Shown here in pieces: positions 23,137 through 33,247 of a stretch of DNA of 33,247 nucleotides (positions are counted from its first letter, which is position 1; every line of letters starts with the position of its first letter). Under the pieces are notes generated by a model, which saw only the letters and a program-made list of their open reading frames with translations, was not told the DNA's origin and searched no databases. The stretch spans positions 613,294 through 646,540 of the forward strand of contig NZ_LN831199.1 of assembly GCF_001368795.1 (NCBI RefSeq), in the 5' to 3' direction. Both the position numbers and the translations under genes were made by a program. The stretch comes from Paenibacillus ihuae (GTDB lineage: Bacteria > Bacillota > Bacilli > Paenibacillales > Paenibacillaceae).

Positions 23137-24279
23137 ATGAAAATAAGCATTCTTAAAAATGAACTCAACGAATCCATCGGGCATGTATCCAAAGCTATCT
23201 CCAGCAGAACGACTATTCCGATTCTGACCGGCATCAAGTTTGAAGTTAGCCATCAGGGAGTTACACTGACTGCAAGCGACACGGATATTTCGATTCAATC
23301 CTTCATTCCGGCTGAAAATGACAGCCATACGATCGTAAAAGTCGAACAGCCCGGAAGCGTAGTGCTTCCTGCCAAATTCTTCGTTGAGATTATCAAGAAG
23401 CTTCCCTCCAAAGAAATTCACATGGAAGTCAAGGAAGGCTTCCAAACCTATATCTCCTCCGGATCCACCGAGATTCAAATCGTCGGTCTTGATCCTGAGG
23501 AATTTCCTGTTCTGCCCAGCATTGAAGAGAATGAAACGATCTCTCTGCCGGGCGACCTGCTGAAGAATATGATCAAACAGACCGCTTTCTCCATCTCTAC
23601 CCAAGAAACAACACCAATCCTCACCGGGATTCTGTGGAATTTGAGCGATAATGAATTCAAATTCACGGCGACTGACCGCCACCGCCTGGCCACACGAGCA
23701 GCGCACCTGGAAGGTACAGAAAGCGTACAATTTGCGAATGTCGTAATCGCCGGCAAAACGCTGAATGAGCTGAGTAAAATTATTCCGGACCAGAATATGC
23801 TGGTTGATATTGTCGTGGCCGATAACCAGGTTCTGTTCAAAATCGATAAAGTGCTGTTCTATTCGCGCATCCTGGACGGCATTTATCCGGATACTTCTAG
23901 AATTATTCCGACCAACTACAAAACAGAACTAACGCTCGATACAAAAAAATTAAGCGAATCCATCGACCGTGCTTATTTGCTGTCCCGTGAGGAAAAAACA
24001 AATATTGTGCGCATGCAGACTTTGGATAACGGTGATGTTGAGATCTCCTCCAGCTCCTCAGAGCTGGGTAAAGTCCGTGAAGAACTGGAAGTCATTGATT
24101 TCAAAGGCGAACCGCTGAAAATTTCCTTCAACTCGAAATATATGCTGGATGTGCTGAAGGTTGTCGAAAGCGAGCAGCTGGTTATTGCTTTTACGGGCAT
24201 GATGAGTCCGATCATCTTACGGCCTCTAGATGAGAGCCGCAGCCTGTATGTGATTCTGCCTTACCGCACAACTAACTAA
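23137..24279 (+). CDS. dnaN: DNA polymerase III beta subunit (sliding clamp)
   Basis: DnaN forms the ring clamp that tethers polymerase and repair factors to DNA. The 380-residue protein has three repeats of the clamp fold, starting MKISILKNELNESIGHVSKA. It ends with MSPIILRPLDESRSLYVILPYRT, the loop and strand lining the peptide-binding pocket. The ATG has TAGGAGTGA upstream. It follows dnaA after the unwinding region. Confidence 0.98.
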   Translation: MKISILKNELNESIGHVSKAISSRTTIPILTGIKFEVSHQGVTLTASDTDISIQSFIPAENDSHTIVKVEQPGSVVLPAKFFVEIIKKLPSKEIHMEVKEGFQTYISSGSTEIQIVGLDPEEFPVLPSIEENETISLPGDLLKNMIKQTAFSISTQETTPILTGILWNLSDNEFKFTATDRHRLATRAAHLEGTESVQFANVVIAGKTLNELSKIIPDQNMLVDIVVADNQVLFKIDKVLFYSRILDGIYPDTSRIIPTNYKTELTLDTKKLSESIDRAYLLSREEKTNIVRMQTLDNGDVEISSSSSELGKVREELEVIDFKGEPLKISFNSKYMLDVLKVVESEQLVIAFTGMMSPIILRPLDESRSLYVILPYRTTN

Positions 24280-24297
24280 CGCCGCTGTTCACGGACC

Positions 24298-24403
24298 TGT
24301 GGATAAGTGGTGGAAAGGATAAAAAAACATGAAAAAAATACTTATCCACAGTGGATATATTAAGCTCGACCAATTCCTGAAGCTCTCTGATTGTGTATCC
24401 ACA
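24298..24403. other. DnaA-box cluster at the dnaN/S4-gene junction
   Basis: TGTGGATAA (24298-24306, minus-strand consensus box) and TTATCCACA (24342-24350) are exact. GTATCCACA (24395-24403) has one mismatch. They cover the gap and the first 25 codons of the S4 gene, about 1.3 kb beyond the unwinding site. Confidence 0.6.
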
Positions 24404-24556
24404 GGGGGAATGGCTAAGGCTTTGCTGCAGGAGGGCCATGTGCTCGTTAACGGAGAAAAAGAAGATCGGCGTGGAAGAAAGCTCTACCCGGGTGATAGAA
24501 TAGAGGTACAGGACAACGGCGTTTTTGAGGTTGAAGGCGGCGGAATAAAAGAGTAG
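24329..24556 (+). CDS. yaaA: S4-domain RNA-binding protein YaaA (RlbA-like)
   Basis: The 75-residue protein is the small S4-domain protein found between dnaN and recF in Bacillales, where it is linked to ribosome assembly. The S4 fold is visible as YIKLDQFLKLSDCVSTGGMA, LLQEGHVLVNGEKEDRRGRK and LYPGDRIEV. The ATG has AAAGGAT upstream. It is followed by recF after 23 bases. Confidence 0.92.
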   Translation: MKKILIHSGYIKLDQFLKLSDCVSTGGMAKALLQEGHVLVNGEKEDRRGRKLYPGDRIEVQDNGVFEVEGGGIKE

Positions 24557-24579
24557 TACTTCGGGGAGGCTTAAGCTTC

Positions 24580-25698
24580 GTGTTTGTCAAAAATATCGGT
24601 CTGCAGCATTATCGCAACTACGGGTTGCTGCGTCTGGAAAATCTGGGCGATGTGAACCTGATTCTTGGCCAGAACGCCCAGGGCAAAACAAACCTCATGG
24701 AGGCTCTGTTTGTTCTGGCGATGACGAAAAGCCACCGCACATCCAAGGACAAGGAGCTCATTTCGTTTGATGCTCCAGGAGGATCTGCTCAGATTGTTGC
24801 CGAAGTAGAGCGCAAGTACGGGGATTTGAAGCTGGAGCTGACGTTGTCCGCCCAGGGCAAAAAAGCCAGGATCAACGGACTGGAGCAGCGCCGGCTGAGC
24901 GAATTTGTCGGCTCGCTTAATGTGGTCATGTTTGCTCCGGAAGATTTGGAAATTGTCAAAGGTACGCCGGGTATCCGCCGCCGTTTTCTCGATATGGAAA
25001 TCGGGCAGGTGCAGCCCAGCTACCTTTTTCACTTACAGCAGTATCAGAAAGTCCTCCTCCAGAGAGGCAATTTGCTGAAGCAGCTATGGGGCAAGGAAGC
25101 TGCAGGCAAAGAGCTTTTAGAAATATGGGATGCCCAACTTGTAGAGCATGGTGTTAAAATCGTCAAAAAAAGGAAACAATTCATAAAGAAGCTGCAAATA
25201 TGGGCAGAGAGCATTCACCGGGGCATTACGAACGGCGGAGAAGAGCTTAAACTGCTGTATGTTCCTTCCTTCGGAGAGCGTGAAGAGGAAGATGAAGCTG
25301 TCTTATTGGACAAATTTATGTTAAAGTTATCACAAACGAGAGAACAGGAAATCAGGCGCGGCATGACGCTGACGGGTCCCCATAGGGATGACCTGTCCTT
25401 TTTTATCAACGGAAGAGAAGCTCAGGTCTACGGTTCCCAGGGACAGCAGCGTACGACAGCTTTATCGCTCAAGCTGGCGGAAATTGAACTGATCCATGAG
25501 GAAATCGGAGAGTATCCTGTGCTGCTTCTTGATGACGTTTTGTCCGAACTTGATCCCTATCGTCAGACCCAGCTTATCGAAACTTTCCAGAGCAAGGTGC
25601 AGACCTTCATCACCGCCACCGGTGTGGAGAGTTTAAATGCTGATAAGCTTAAGGACGCAAGCCTGTTTCATGTTCATGAAGGAAAAGTGGAGAATTAA
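24580..25698 (+). CDS. recF: DNA replication and repair protein RecF
   Basis: RecF helps load RecA at gaps and stalled forks with RecO/RecR. The 372-residue SMC-like ATPase has Walker A GQNAQGKTNLMEAL (about 30-43), the ABC-type signature region YGSQGQQRTTALSLKLAE and Walker B VLLLDDVLSELD. The start is GTG with GGGGAGG nine bases upstream. It is in the conserved dnaN-S4-recF run. Confidence 0.97.
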   Translation: MFVKNIGLQHYRNYGLLRLENLGDVNLILGQNAQGKTNLMEALFVLAMTKSHRTSKDKELISFDAPGGSAQIVAEVERKYGDLKLELTLSAQGKKARINGLEQRRLSEFVGSLNVVMFAPEDLEIVKGTPGIRRRFLDMEIGQVQPSYLFHLQQYQKVLLQRGNLLKQLWGKEAAGKELLEIWDAQLVEHGVKIVKKRKQFIKKLQIWAESIHRGITNGGEELKLLYVPSFGEREEEDEAVLLDKFMLKLSQTREQEIRRGMTLTGPHRDDLSFFINGREAQVYGSQGQQRTTALSLKLAEIELIHEEIGEYPVLLLDDVLSELDPYRQTQLIETFQSKVQTFITATGVESLNADKLKDASLFHVHEGKVEN

Positions 25699-25714
25699 AG
25701 AGCGGAGGCAGAGC

Positions 25715-27920
<2,206 letters not shown>

Positions 27921-27949
27921 TAATACCCCCTGACAGATGACAGACACAG

Positions 27950-27997
27950 ACCCCCGGCTTCTATTCGTAATTGAATAGCAGACCGGGGGTTTTATTA
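27950..27997 (+). terminator. Terminator of gyrB
   Basis: ACCCCCGG and CCGGGGGT flank an inner CTATTC/GAATAG stem and are followed by TTTTATT. The convergent YheC/D gene ends within it. Confidence 0.9.
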
Positions 27998-28870
27998 TAG
28001 TTTGGAGAGAAGTTTGCGGCGGGGGCGGGTTGCTGGCCGGGTTCTTTTTAAACGTCCATAGGCAACAGCATAGCGGTGAATTCTGCGGTAAATGGATTTA
28101 TCGGGAAACATTTTGAACACCATGATCGCGGGGAGTGTGTTAACCTCAAGCAGCCACAGGTCATGATGCTGATCTATTGCCACGTCCAACCCGATTTCTT
28201 TGAGTCCGGGGTAGGCGGTTTCAAGCTGTGCGGCAATTTTGACTCCCAATGATTTAAGCTGCTGAATCGTTTTCGCCATTTCCCCTGGCTTCATGTGCTC
28301 TTTAAACAATGCCTCCACGGAGATTATACTGCCCCCGTTATGATAGTTCGTGACTACTTTTTGCGGTGCGGCCACTCTTCCGAGCATACCTGTGGTCTCC
28401 CAGGAGCCACCCGGATTTTTTTGTGTGAGCACGCGCAGATCAAACGGCCTTCCCTGGTGGCACAGCAGATCGATTCCCTGCTGCACCAGATAGGGACGTC
28501 CTTTGATTTTAGAGATTAATGCAGCATGGAGTTCTTCTACCGAGTTATATACCTCTGCATCCTTGGCATATCGTAAAATGTACATGACCTGCTCCCGTGT
28601 TTCGGGTACACCACTGTCTGCTGCTGTGTCCTCAAGATCCGGTTGCTGTCCGCTGGGGCTTAAGTGTACTGTGCGCCGTTCGGCCCGCATAACCCCGGTA
28701 CCATAGGTCCCGCGGTCAGGCTTAATATATACCGTGCCATAGACTTCAAGCAGCTCAGACAAATGCTCCATCTTATATTTTCGCGTTTCCGGAATGAAGA
28801 TTGCCAGCAGACGGTTTTGCAGGATGACTGCTGTTTTAGCCCATTTACTGGACACCCGTTGAATCCTCAT
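27995..28870 (-). CDS. YheC/YheD family ATP-grasp protein
   Basis: The 291-residue protein is of the YheC/YheD group, ATP-grasp-like proteins associated with the spore coat in Bacillus. Visible family features are KPDRGTYGTGVMR (ATP-grasp loop), YLVQQGIDLL, PFDLRVLTQKN (metal/ATP region), IGLDVAIDQHHDLWLLEVNTLP (catalytic Asp/Glu/Asn end) and a basic tail. CTAGGAGGAA precedes the ATG. It interrupts the gyrB-gyrA pair on the opposite strand. The ligated substrate is unknown. Confidence 0.85.
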   Translation of the reverse strand: MRIQRVSSKWAKTAVILQNRLLAIFIPETRKYKMEHLSELLEVYGTVYIKPDRGTYGTGVMRAERRTVHLSPSGQQPDLEDTAADSGVPETREQVMYILRYAKDAEVYNSVEELHAALISKIKGRPYLVQQGIDLLCHQGRPFDLRVLTQKNPGGSWETTGMLGRVAAPQKVVTNYHNGGSIISVEALFKEHMKPGEMAKTIQQLKSLGVKIAAQLETAYPGLKEIGLDVAIDQHHDLWLLEVNTLPAIMVFKMFPDKSIYRRIHRYAVAYGRLKRTRPATRPRRKLLSKL

Positions 28871-28919
28871 TATCTTCCTCCTAGCCTATTCTTCATTGAA
28901 TTTTGCATGCTTAATTGTC

Positions 28920-28948
28920 AGGACAAGCTAGCTAAATAATGTTATAAT
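28920..28948 (+). promoter_or_regulatory. Extended -10 promoter upstream of gyrA
   Basis: AGGACA (28920-28925), a 17-base spacer and TATAAT (28943-28948) with an extended TG at 28940. A start here would give a leader of about 225 nt before gyrA. Confidence 0.55.
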
Positions 28949-29095
28949 ATAAGGATATGAGGTTATGCCTCTATGAGCGAAAATAGGGCCATAAAGCCAC
29001 TCCTCTTGTCTGTATAGTCTATGTACTGAAGGCATTGGCGGAAAGGGCATATACCCCTACATGTGCTAAAAGAAATGAATAATAGCAGATATAAG

Positions 29096-29156
29096 GCTAC
29101 CCGTGTTTAATTGTGCTGTTTTTGTGAAAGTAATATAATAAAGGGTAGCGGTTTTT
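29096..29156 (+). terminator. Terminator-like hairpin in the gyrA leader
   Basis: GCTACCC (29096-29102) and GGGTAGC (29143-29149) form a 7-bp stem followed two bases later by TTTTT. A second promoter sits in the loop. It could attenuate transcripts from the upstream promoter. Confidence 0.4.
29111..29139 (+). promoter_or_regulatory. Proximal gyrA promoter
   Basis: TTGTGC (29111-29116), a 17-base spacer and a perfect TATAAT (29134-29139), about 40 bases upstream of the gyrA start. Confidence 0.55.
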
Positions 29157-29179
29157 AACTGAAGGAGGTCCAGCAACTC

Positions 29180-31726
29180 ATGGCTGAACAAAATAACCCG
29201 CAAATCAAAGATCGGGACATTGGTGAGGAAATGCGCGAATCCTTTATGGATTACGCAATGAGCATCATTGTAAGCCGAGCTTTGCCGGATGTGCGGGACG
29301 GACTTAAGCCTGTTCACCGACGCATTTTGTTTGCGATGTCGGAACTCGGAATGTCTCCGGATAAACCTCACAAGAAGTCAGCGAGAATCGTCGGCGAGGT
29401 TATCGGTAAGTACCACCCTCACGGAGACTCTGCCGTATATGAGACGATGGTACGTATGGCCCAGGATTTCTCTATGCGGTATATGCTCGTAGACGGTCAC
29501 GGAAACTTCGGTTCGATCGATGGAGATATGGCTGCAGCGATGCGTTACACAGAAGCACGCCTCTCCAAAATCGCAGGTGAAATGCTTCGTGATCTCAACA
29601 AGGAAACTGTTGATTTCGCACCCAACTATGACGGTGAAGAGCATGAGCCTGTAGTTCTGCCTGCCCGTTATCCCAACCTGCTTGTAAACGGGGTATCAGG
29701 GATAGCTGTAGGTATGGCTACCAATATTCCTCCGCATAATTTAGGTGAGGTCATTGATGGCGTACAGGCAATGATCAAGAATCCGGACATTACACCTATG
29801 GAACTCATGGAATATATTCAAGGGCCGGATTTCCCTACGGCTGGCTACATCTTAGGCCGCGAGGGTATTCGCCAGGCCTATCGCACAGGCCGCGGATCGG
29901 TTACGATGCGTGCCAAAGCGACAATTGAAGAGAACAATGGTAAAGCCCGGATCATCGTGCATGAATTGCCTTATCAGGTCAACAAGGCGAGACTGGTTGA
30001 GAAGATTGCAGAGCTCGTACGCGAGAAGCGGATTGAGGGCATAACAGATCTGCGGGATGAATCCGACCGTACCGGTATGCGTGTAGTGGTCGAGATGAGA
30101 CGCGATGTTAATCCGAGTGTTGTACTGAATAACCTGTACAAGCATACGGCAATGCAATCTACATTCGGCATCAATATGTTGGCGATCGTGAACAATCAGC
30201 CGGAAATTCTCAATCTTCGTGATGTGCTGTATCACTATTTGCAGCACCAAATTGAAGTTATCCGCCGCCGGACTGTCTTTGATCTGAAGAAGGCAGAGGC
30301 ACGGGCACATATTCTGGAAGGTCTGCGCATTGCGCTGGATCATCTGGATGAGGTAATCGCCCTGATCAGAGCTTCACGGACAACAGATATTGCCCGTGAA
30401 GGCCTGATGGAGACCTTCAGCCTTAGCATCGAGCAGGCACAAGCGATCCTTGATATGCGGATGCAGCGTCTGACCGGTCTGGAACGTGAGAAAATTGAGA
30501 ATGAATATAACGAGCTGCTGGCCAAGATTGCGGAGTACCGCGAGATTTTGGCTAATGAGCATCTTGTACTGGAGATTATCAGTAATGAGCTTCAGGAAAT
30601 TCGCGATAAATTTTCCGATGACCGCCGTACTGAAATCACCGTTGGGGAAGAGAGCATTCTTGATGAGGATCTGATTCCGCGTGAAGAAGTCGTCATCACT
30701 ATTACGCATACCGGCTACATCAAGCGCCTGCCGGTCAGCACCTACCGCAGCCAGAAGCGCGGCGGACGCGGCGTCATTGGCATGGACACTAAGGATGAGG
30801 ATTTCGTGGAGCATCTCTTCGTGAGCAATTCTCATAACTATCTGATGTTCTTTACCGATAAGGGTAAAGTATACCGGATTAAGGCCTATGAGATTCCAGA
30901 GCTTGGACGTACTGCACGGGGAACACCAATCATCAACCTGATTCAGATCGAGCAGGGTGAGAAGATCAGTGCAGTAATTCAGGTTGAAGAAGCAGACAGC
31001 GACAAGTATCTGTTCTTTGCGACCCGTGAGGGGATCGTGAAGAAGACGCCTCTGGAAGATTACAATAACATCCGCAAAGGCGGACTGATTGCGATCAATC
31101 TCCGCGAAGAGGATTCCTTGATCGAAGTGAAGCTGACCGACGGTCAGCAGAACCTGATTATCGGTACTGCGCGCGGTATGTCAATTACCTTCTCCGAGAA
31201 CGATGTACGTTCAATGGGCCGCAGTGCAACCGGGGTTAAGGGGATCACCCTTGATGACAACGACCATGTCATCGGTATGGATTGCGTGGATAAGGAGCTT
31301 GAAGTGCTGATCGTAACGACCAAAGGTTACGGCAAACGGACACCTGCCGGTGATTACCGTTCCCAGACCCGTGGCGGTAAAGGGATTAAGACGATCAATC
31401 TTACGGATAAGAATGGCCCGGTAGTCGGTCTGAAGGTTGTTAAGAATGATGAAGACCTGATGATTATCACGACAAGCGGAACATTGATCCGTACAAGCAT
31501 GGATGGTATTTCTACTATGGGCCGTTATGCACAGGGCGTTAAGCTGATCAACATCCGTGAGGATGATGCTGTAGCTACTCTTTGCAGAGCGGACAAAGAA
31601 GAGGAAGATCTGTCTGAACACGAGGATGGCGAAGAAATACAAGGTACAATAGTAGACGAAATAGAACCGGTGACTGATTCAGAGCCTGAAGCAGATGCTG
31701 AAGGTGAAGAGGATAGTCTCGAGTAG
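29180..31726 (+). CDS. gyrA: DNA gyrase subunit A
   Basis: GyrA cuts and rejoins DNA and wraps it for supercoiling. The 848-residue protein has the active-site Tyr in [10 protein letters not shown] (Y123). The quinolone-resistance region reads [12 protein letters not shown] with Ser84 and Glu88, the susceptible-type residues. The C-terminal beta-pinwheel has the GyrA box QKRGGRG (about 525) and a later related QTRGGKG (about 727). An acidic tail ends the protein. GAAGGAGG precedes the ATG. A terminator follows. Confidence 0.98.
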   Translation: MAEQNNPQIKDRDIGEEMRESFMDYAMSIIVSRALPDVRDGLKPVHRRILFAMSELGMSPDKPHKKSARIVGEVIGKYHPHGDSAVYETMVRMAQDFSMRYMLVDGHGNFGSIDGDMAAAMRYTEARLSKIAGEMLRDLNKETVDFAPNYDGEEHEPVVLPARYPNLLVNGVSGIAVGMATNIPPHNLGEVIDGVQAMIKNPDITPMELMEYIQGPDFPTAGYILGREGIRQAYRTGRGSVTMRAKATIEENNGKARIIVHELPYQVNKARLVEKIAELVREKRIEGITDLRDESDRTGMRVVVEMRRDVNPSVVLNNLYKHTAMQSTFGINMLAIVNNQPEILNLRDVLYHYLQHQIEVIRRRTVFDLKKAEARAHILEGLRIALDHLDEVIALIRASRTTDIAREGLMETFSLSIEQAQAILDMRMQRLTGLEREKIENEYNELLAKIAEYREILANEHLVLEIISNELQEIRDKFSDDRRTEITVGEESILDEDLIPREEVVITITHTGYIKRLPVSTYRSQKRGGRGVIGMDTKDEDFVEHLFVSNSHNYLMFFTDKGKVYRIKAYEIPELGRTARGTPIINLIQIEQGEKISAVIQVEEADSDKYLFFATREGIVKKTPLEDYNNIRKGGLIAINLREEDSLIEVKLTDGQQNLIIGTARGMSITFSENDVRSMGRSATGVKGITLDDNDHVIGMDCVDKELEVLIVTTKGYGKRTPAGDYRSQTRGGKGIKTINLTDKNGPVVGLKVVKNDEDLMIITTSGTLIRTSMDGISTMGRYAQGVKLINIREDDAVATLCRADKEEEDLSEHEDGEEIQGTIVDEIEPVTDSEPEADAEGEEDSLE

Positions 31727-31738
31727 ATTTAACTAATG

Positions 31739-31776
31739 AAGCATGAGTTTCTGATCCCAGGAGCTCATGCTTTTTT
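31739..31776 (+). terminator. Terminator of gyrA
   Basis: AAGCATGAG (31739-31747) and CTCATGCTT (31764-31772) form a perfect 9-bp stem followed by TTTT. Confidence 0.9.
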
Positions 31777-31974
31777 ACGTCTGGAAATGGAGTACAACAA
31801 TATATTTTAGGAATTAACTGCACACTATCTAGTCGCTTGCCGATATCCATAATATAATTAGAGAGTTAGGCGGTTAGTTGCCGCAAGGTAGCATTGGTGG
31901 CCGGTAATGTTCAGTCTCTCCAGCAGAGCAGCATTCCTGAGCGTAAGTTTCACAGAGACAGAGGGGCTGAGTTT

Positions 31975-33075
31975 ATGCCAAACATATCCGTTGCAGAAGT
32001 AAAACCAGGTTCGAAAATTATTAAAGACGTCGTTACCCCCTTGGGGAGCGTACTATTCTCTAAGGGTAAGGTCATATTACCCCGGGATATTGAGATTTTG
32101 CAGGCTTTCCTGGTTCAACAGGTTGAGATAGAGGGAGCCCAGGGTGAGAACAAGCCCTCAGAGCCGGCTAAAGCCGGTACGAAGCCTGTCTCGGTTAAAA
32201 CAGGAGCGACCATCAATGAGTCGTTGCTTGCCAAGAGCAATTCTCCCCTTCATGATGAGTACGAGAAAATGCTGGCCTTGGTTAAGCAGAGCTACCGTTC
32301 TGTTGCCGCAGCTCCGCTGCCTATTTATGAATTGCGGAGTCAGTTAGAGGCACTGATCAATGAGCTCAAGGATTATCATGTCTTAAAATTTACTCCGCGC
32401 GTTATTAATGATCAGGACTATAATTATCATAACGCTGTACTTTCAGCTCTAACCTCTTATAAAATAGCCCAATGGTGCGGATATCCGCAGAAGGATTGGA
32501 TGCAGGCTGCTTTTGCCGGCTTGCTGCATGATATAGGAAATGTGAAGGTTGATGTCTCACTGCTGCAGAAGCCGACTCCGCTGAGCGGTGCTGAGTTAGA
32601 AGAGGTCCGCAGACATACAACCTATGGTTACCAGCTGCTCCGGAATGTTACGGCGATTAATGAAGGAGTCAGACTCGCTGCCCTTCAGCATCATGAGAAA
32701 ATAGATGGTTCGGGTTATCCGTTGCATCTGGAGGGTACCCAGATTCATTTTTACGCTAAGATTGTTGCGGTGGCCGATATCTTCCACGCAATGACCCTGG
32801 AGAAAGCCTACAGGAAGGCACAGTCGCCTTACAAGGTATTGGAGCAGATTCTTACGGAGAGCTTCGGTAAGCTTGATCCGGTGATTGTTCAGACCTTTAT
32901 TCAAAAAACAACCGACTTATACAATGGAACCAGAATCATGCTAAGTGATGGACGTCATGGTGAAATCATTTTCACTGACCGCAGCAATCCTACCCGTCCG
33001 ATGGTTCAAGTCGAAGGCAAAATTGTGAATCTGATGCTTGAGCGTGAATTATACATTCAGGAGATCATCGCTTAG
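31975..33075 (+). CDS. HD-GYP domain protein (putative c-di-GMP phosphodiesterase)
   Basis: HD-GYP proteins hydrolyse cyclic di-GMP. The chosen ATG, behind GAGGGG, gives 366 residues starting MPNISVAEVKPGSKIIKDV; a longer TTG-start frame reaches 31894 but has no ribosome site. An N-terminal domain of about 120 residues precedes the HD-GYP domain. The domain shows NYHNAVL, GLLHDIGNVKV, HTTYGYQLL, the signature HHEKIDGSGYP, and VADIFHAMT, where the usual Asp of FDAMT is His. Most metal ligands are intact, so activity is plausible. The preceding 198 bases contain a TATAAT (31853-31858) and no recognisable riboswitch. Confidence 0.88.
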   Translation: MPNISVAEVKPGSKIIKDVVTPLGSVLFSKGKVILPRDIEILQAFLVQQVEIEGAQGENKPSEPAKAGTKPVSVKTGATINESLLAKSNSPLHDEYEKMLALVKQSYRSVAAAPLPIYELRSQLEALINELKDYHVLKFTPRVINDQDYNYHNAVLSALTSYKIAQWCGYPQKDWMQAAFAGLLHDIGNVKVDVSLLQKPTPLSGAELEEVRRHTTYGYQLLRNVTAINEGVRLAALQHHEKIDGSGYPLHLEGTQIHFYAKIVAVADIFHAMTLEKAYRKAQSPYKVLEQILTESFGKLDPVIVQTFIQKTTDLYNGTRIMLSDGRHGEIIFTDRSNPTRPMVQVEGKIVNLMLERELYIQEIIA

Positions 33076-33095
33076 TCTGGTTCCATGCATTGTAT

Positions 33096-33153
33096 AAAGC
33101 TGTGTTACCTTCCGGTTCTGTTGATTGGGAGCGGGATGAGACACAGCTTTTAA
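33096..33153 (+). terminator. Terminator of the HD-GYP gene
   Basis: AAAGCTGTGT (33096-33105) and ACACAGCTTT (33141-33150) form a perfect 10-bp stem ending in a TTTT run, 20 bases past the stop. Confidence 0.75.
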
Positions 33154-33178
33154 TTTGAAATCAATTTTAAAATAATGC

Positions 33179-33207
33179 TTGCAATCAAACGCCATACATG
33201 ATATATT
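33179..33207 (+). promoter_or_regulatory. Strong sigma-A promoter at the window edge
   Basis: TTGCAA (33179-33184), a 17-base spacer and TATATT (33202-33207) with no gene after it before the window ends. In B. subtilis gyrA is followed by an rRNA operon, so a stable-RNA operon just outside the window is a reasonable inference. Confidence 0.6.
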
Positions 33208-33247
33208 CTATTTCTGGCCGCGAAACATCAACGCCGAGCTCGAAAAA

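Noticed and set aside
28957-28986. Nine-codon upstream frame in the gyrA leader (ATG to TAG)
   Set aside because: AAGG is too close to the ATG for good initiation and so short a frame is expected by chance.
31777-31974. c-di-GMP riboswitch in front of the HD-GYP gene
   Set aside because: The region was read for the GEMM core and tetraloop-receptor motifs and none were found.

Overview
The window is a Bacillales chromosome segment carrying the replication origin, most likely from a Paenibacillus. The evidence is gene order and family content. Reading left to right around oriC there is rpsF-ssb-rpsR, yyaC, parB-parA, noc, rsmG-mnmG-mnmE-jag-yidC-rnpA-rpmH, then the origin, then dnaA-dnaN-S4-recF-remB-gyrB-gyrA. 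Spore-former families (YyaC, YheC/D, RemB, Noc) and strong Gram-positive ribosome-binding sites agree with this. Genus is an inference from synteny and moderate GC content. All genes left of the origin from yidC to rpsF, except yjzC and yyaC, lie on the minus strand. Genes right of it lie on the plus strand, except a YheC/D gene between gyrB and gyrA. Transcription therefore mostly runs away from the origin, with the forks.

Left flank (1-8.6 kb): a peptide-type ABC substrate-binding lipoprotein with a near-perfect CcpA (cre) site; a MutS2 paralogue lacking the Smr nuclease domain; a structured RNA candidate with two intrinsic terminators in front of that gene; a VOC-family protein; the rpsF-ssb-rpsR operon; a YjzC-like small protein; tRNA-Ser(CGA) with its own promoter; and a DUF3343-MscS-DUF951 operon. 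Middle (8.7-20.9 kb): yyaC, DUF4446, a cysteine desulfurase-like enzyme, parB/parA with a parS site inside parB, noc, a second perfect parS beside rsmG, the tRNA-modification genes mnmG and mnmE, and the envelope/RNA genes jag, yidC, rnpA and rpmH.

Origin (20.9-24.4 kb): five consensus DnaA boxes plus several one-mismatch boxes lie upstream of dnaA, with two Spo0A-type 7-mers. Between dnaA and dnaN are DnaA boxes, a short GC strip, a run of DnaA-trios and an AT-rich tract, which together form a textbook unwinding element. A third group of DnaA boxes spans the dnaN/S4-gene junction. Right flank (24.4-33.2 kb): recF, remB, gyrB, a YheC/D ATP-grasp gene, gyrA with a long hairpin-containing leader, an HD-GYP phosphodiesterase, and at the very edge a strong sigma-A promoter that may drive an rRNA operon outside the window.

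Most of the region is ordinary conserved core. The least explained pieces are the nested-stem RNA at about 4222-4460, the family of AAACGG/CCGTTT palindromic elements between rnpA and the origin, and the DnaA-box group at the start of the S4 gene.
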